A DNA stretch of 7,145 nucleotides. Origin: an uncultured Alphaproteobacteria bacterium. GTDB taxonomy: Bacteria > Pseudomonadota > Alphaproteobacteria > CAKMZR01. Of the stretch, positions 5,915 through 7,145 are shown piece by piece (position 1 is the stretch's first letter; every line of letters starts with the position of its first letter). The notes under the pieces are model-generated. The model did no database searches and was not told where the DNA came from. It saw nothing but the letters and a program-made list of their open reading frames with translations. Location: NCBI GenBank assembly GCA_929200455.1, contig CAKMZR010000081.1, positions 1 through 7,145 on the forward strand, read 5' to 3'. A program made the position numbers and the translations under genes.

Positions 5915-7145
5915 ATGTCACATGTCGACACCATCATCATCGGAGCAGGATCTGCAGGCTGTGTTCTTGCAAACAGACTCTCCGAAAACTCTCAGCATAA
6001 TGTCTTGCTTGTCGAAGCAGGCACTTGGGACAATAACCCTTGGATACACGTCCCCGTCGGTTACTTCAAAACCATGCATAACCCCAAATTCGACTGGTGC
6101 TTCAAAACCACTCCCCAGACACACCTCAATCAACGAACCATCGATTGTCCTCGAGGAAAAGTCATCGGAGGAAGCAGCTCTCTCAACGGACTCCTCTACG
6201 TAAGAGGTCAACCTGAAGACTACAACCATTGGCGACAACTCGGCAATGCAGGATGGGCTTGGGATGACATACTCCCCTACTTCAAAAAAGCTGAAGGTTT
6301 CGAAGGAGGTGACTCAGAATTCCATAACGCACAAGGGCCTCTCAAAGTCTCTTACCCCAGAATCCGTCGCGACATCTGTGACGCTTGGCTCGAAGCCGCT
6401 CAGGCTTGCGGATACCCCTTCAATCACGACTATAACGGCGCTTCTCAAGAAGGCGTCGGACTCTTCAACCTCACCACACACAATGGAAAACGTTGCAGTT
6501 CCGCCGTCGCTTACCTCCACCCCATCAAAAATAGAAAAAATCTTTCCGTACTCACACAAGCCACCACCTCCCGAATCATTATCGAAAATAAACGGGCCGT
6601 CGGGATCGAAATTGTCCGACCCGACAATACACGCGAAATCATTCGCGCTCGGGGCGAAATCATCCTCTCCGCTGGAGCCATCGGTTCCCCACACATCCTC
6701 ATGCTCTCTGGAATCGCAAACGCAGACTTGCTTCAACAACACAATATTCCCCTCGTACATCACCTCCCAGGCGTTGGACAAAACCTTCAAGACCACTTGC
6801 AGGCACGCCTTGTCCATAAATGCAACGCTCCCACTCTCAATGACGAAGTCCGTACCCTCCCGCGACAAGCTCTCATCGCCCTTCGCTACATCCTCTTCCG
6901 ATCCGGACCCATGACTATGGCCGCTTCTCTTGCCACCGGCTTCCTCAAAACGCAAAATAATCTCGAGGTTCCCGATATTCAGTTCCATATCCAACCTTGG
7001 TCGGCGAACAGTCCGGGAGAAGGCGTCCATCCTTTCTCCGCTTTCACTTCCTCCATTTGTCAGTTGCGACCTCAAAGTTCCGGATTCATCTCTCTCCAAT
7101 CCTCAAACCCTCTCGAGAAACCCCTCATCGACCCTCAATACCTCT
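5915..7145 (+). CDS. GMC-family FAD-dependent alcohol/choline-type dehydrogenase, N-terminal 410 residues (runs off the window)
   Basis: The reading frame is open from ATG 5915 to the right edge. The start codes MSHVDTIIIGAGSAGCVLAN, the Rossmann FAD-binding GxGxxG (10-15), with the ribose-contacting Glu34 in LLVEAG (31-36). GMC signature 1 is RGKVIGGSSSLNGLLYVRG (80-98), continuing PEDYNHW. Signature 2 is GAIGSPHILMLSGIA (254-268), where the usual final Gly is Ala. LPGVGQNLQDH (284-294) is the conserved segment that follows. The C-terminal catalytic His and His/Asn pair of the family, normally around residues 460-520, lies beyond the edge, so activity cannot be judged. There is no signal peptide, so it is probably cytoplasmic or membrane-peripheral. 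The family oxidises alcohols to aldehydes using FAD and passes electrons to oxygen or the respiratory chain. The sequence resembles the broad 'choline dehydrogenase-like' proteobacterial group more than true BetA, so no symbol is given. It is divergent from the TRAP operon and shares its control region, suggesting a role in using the imported compound. Confidence 0.93.
   Translation, partial: MSHVDTIIIGAGSAGCVLANRLSENSQHNVLLVEAGTWDNNPWIHVPVGYFKTMHNPKFDWCFKTTPQTHLNQRTIDCPRGKVIGGSSSLNGLLYVRGQPEDYNHWRQLGNAGWAWDDILPYFKKAEGFEGGDSEFHNAQGPLKVSYPRIRRDICDAWLEAAQACGYPFNHDYNGASQEGVGLFNLTTHNGKRCSSAVAYLHPIKNRKNLSVLTQATTSRIIIENKRAVGIEIVRPDNTREIIRARGEIILSAGAIGSPHILMLSGIANADLLQQHNIPLVHHLPGVGQNLQDHLQARLVHKCNAPTLNDEVRTLPRQALIALRYILFRSGPMTMAASLATGFLKTQNNLEVPDIQFHIQPWSANSPGEGVHPFSAFTSSICQLRPQSSGFISLQSSNPLEKPLIDPQYL

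Noticed and set aside
6246..6914. 222-codon frame on + overlapping the GMC gene
   Set aside because: It is a frame-shifted shadow inside the GMC coding region, with Ser/Thr/Pro bias and no family motifs.
6314..7099. 261-codon open frame on - opposite the GMC gene
   Set aside because: It is antisense to a clear GMC dehydrogenase, has an Asp/Ser/Gly-rich low-complexity translation and shows no supporting start signal.

Overview
The window looks like a chromosomal segment of a Pseudomonadota bacterium, most likely an alpha- or gammaproteobacterium. The evidence is a tail-tip (TipJ-family) phage protein, a three-gene TRAP transporter operon with a Tat-exported binding protein, and a GMC-family flavin dehydrogenase. 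GC is moderate: three lines counted by hand gave about 43-50%. The exact organism cannot be named from this sequence.

Layout. Positions 1-2382 (+ strand) hold the last codons of an upstream phage tail-assembly gene, joined by an ATGA overlap to a complete 769-residue tail-tip / host-specificity protein. Positions 2372-5716 (- strand) hold a TRAP operon in the order binding protein (dctP), small permease (dctQ), large permease (dctM). Its last gene runs head-on into the phage gene, and the two 3' ends overlap by 11 bp. Positions 5717-5914 are a 198-bp divergent intergenic region. It has a well-formed sigma70-type promoter facing right and two candidate promoters facing left. Position 5915 to the right edge (+ strand) holds the first 410 codons of a GMC oxidoreductase. 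No tRNA, rRNA, CRISPR array, insertion sequence or attachment-like direct repeat was seen.

How the genes fit together. DctP should capture an organic acid-like solute in the periplasm and hand it to the DctQ/DctM permease, which is driven by an ion gradient. The divergent GMC enzyme is cytoplasmic (no signal peptide) and probably oxidises an alcohol with FAD. Sharing an intergenic region suggests co-regulation, perhaps uptake and oxidation in one catabolic pathway, but the substrate cannot be read from the sequence. The phage tail gene is functionally unrelated and marks the edge of a prophage, a prophage remnant or a tail-like particle locus.

The strongest large-scale signal is composition. 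The + strand is heavily C-rich and G-poor throughout, whichever way the genes point, so codon choice flips with strand: Leu is mostly CTC in the tail gene and mostly TTG/TTA in dctM. The phage gene shares the bias. I did not find a convincing undescribed biological system. The items most worth a second look are the phage/TRAP 3' overlap, the strand-wide skew and the divergent promoter built around a palindromic -10.
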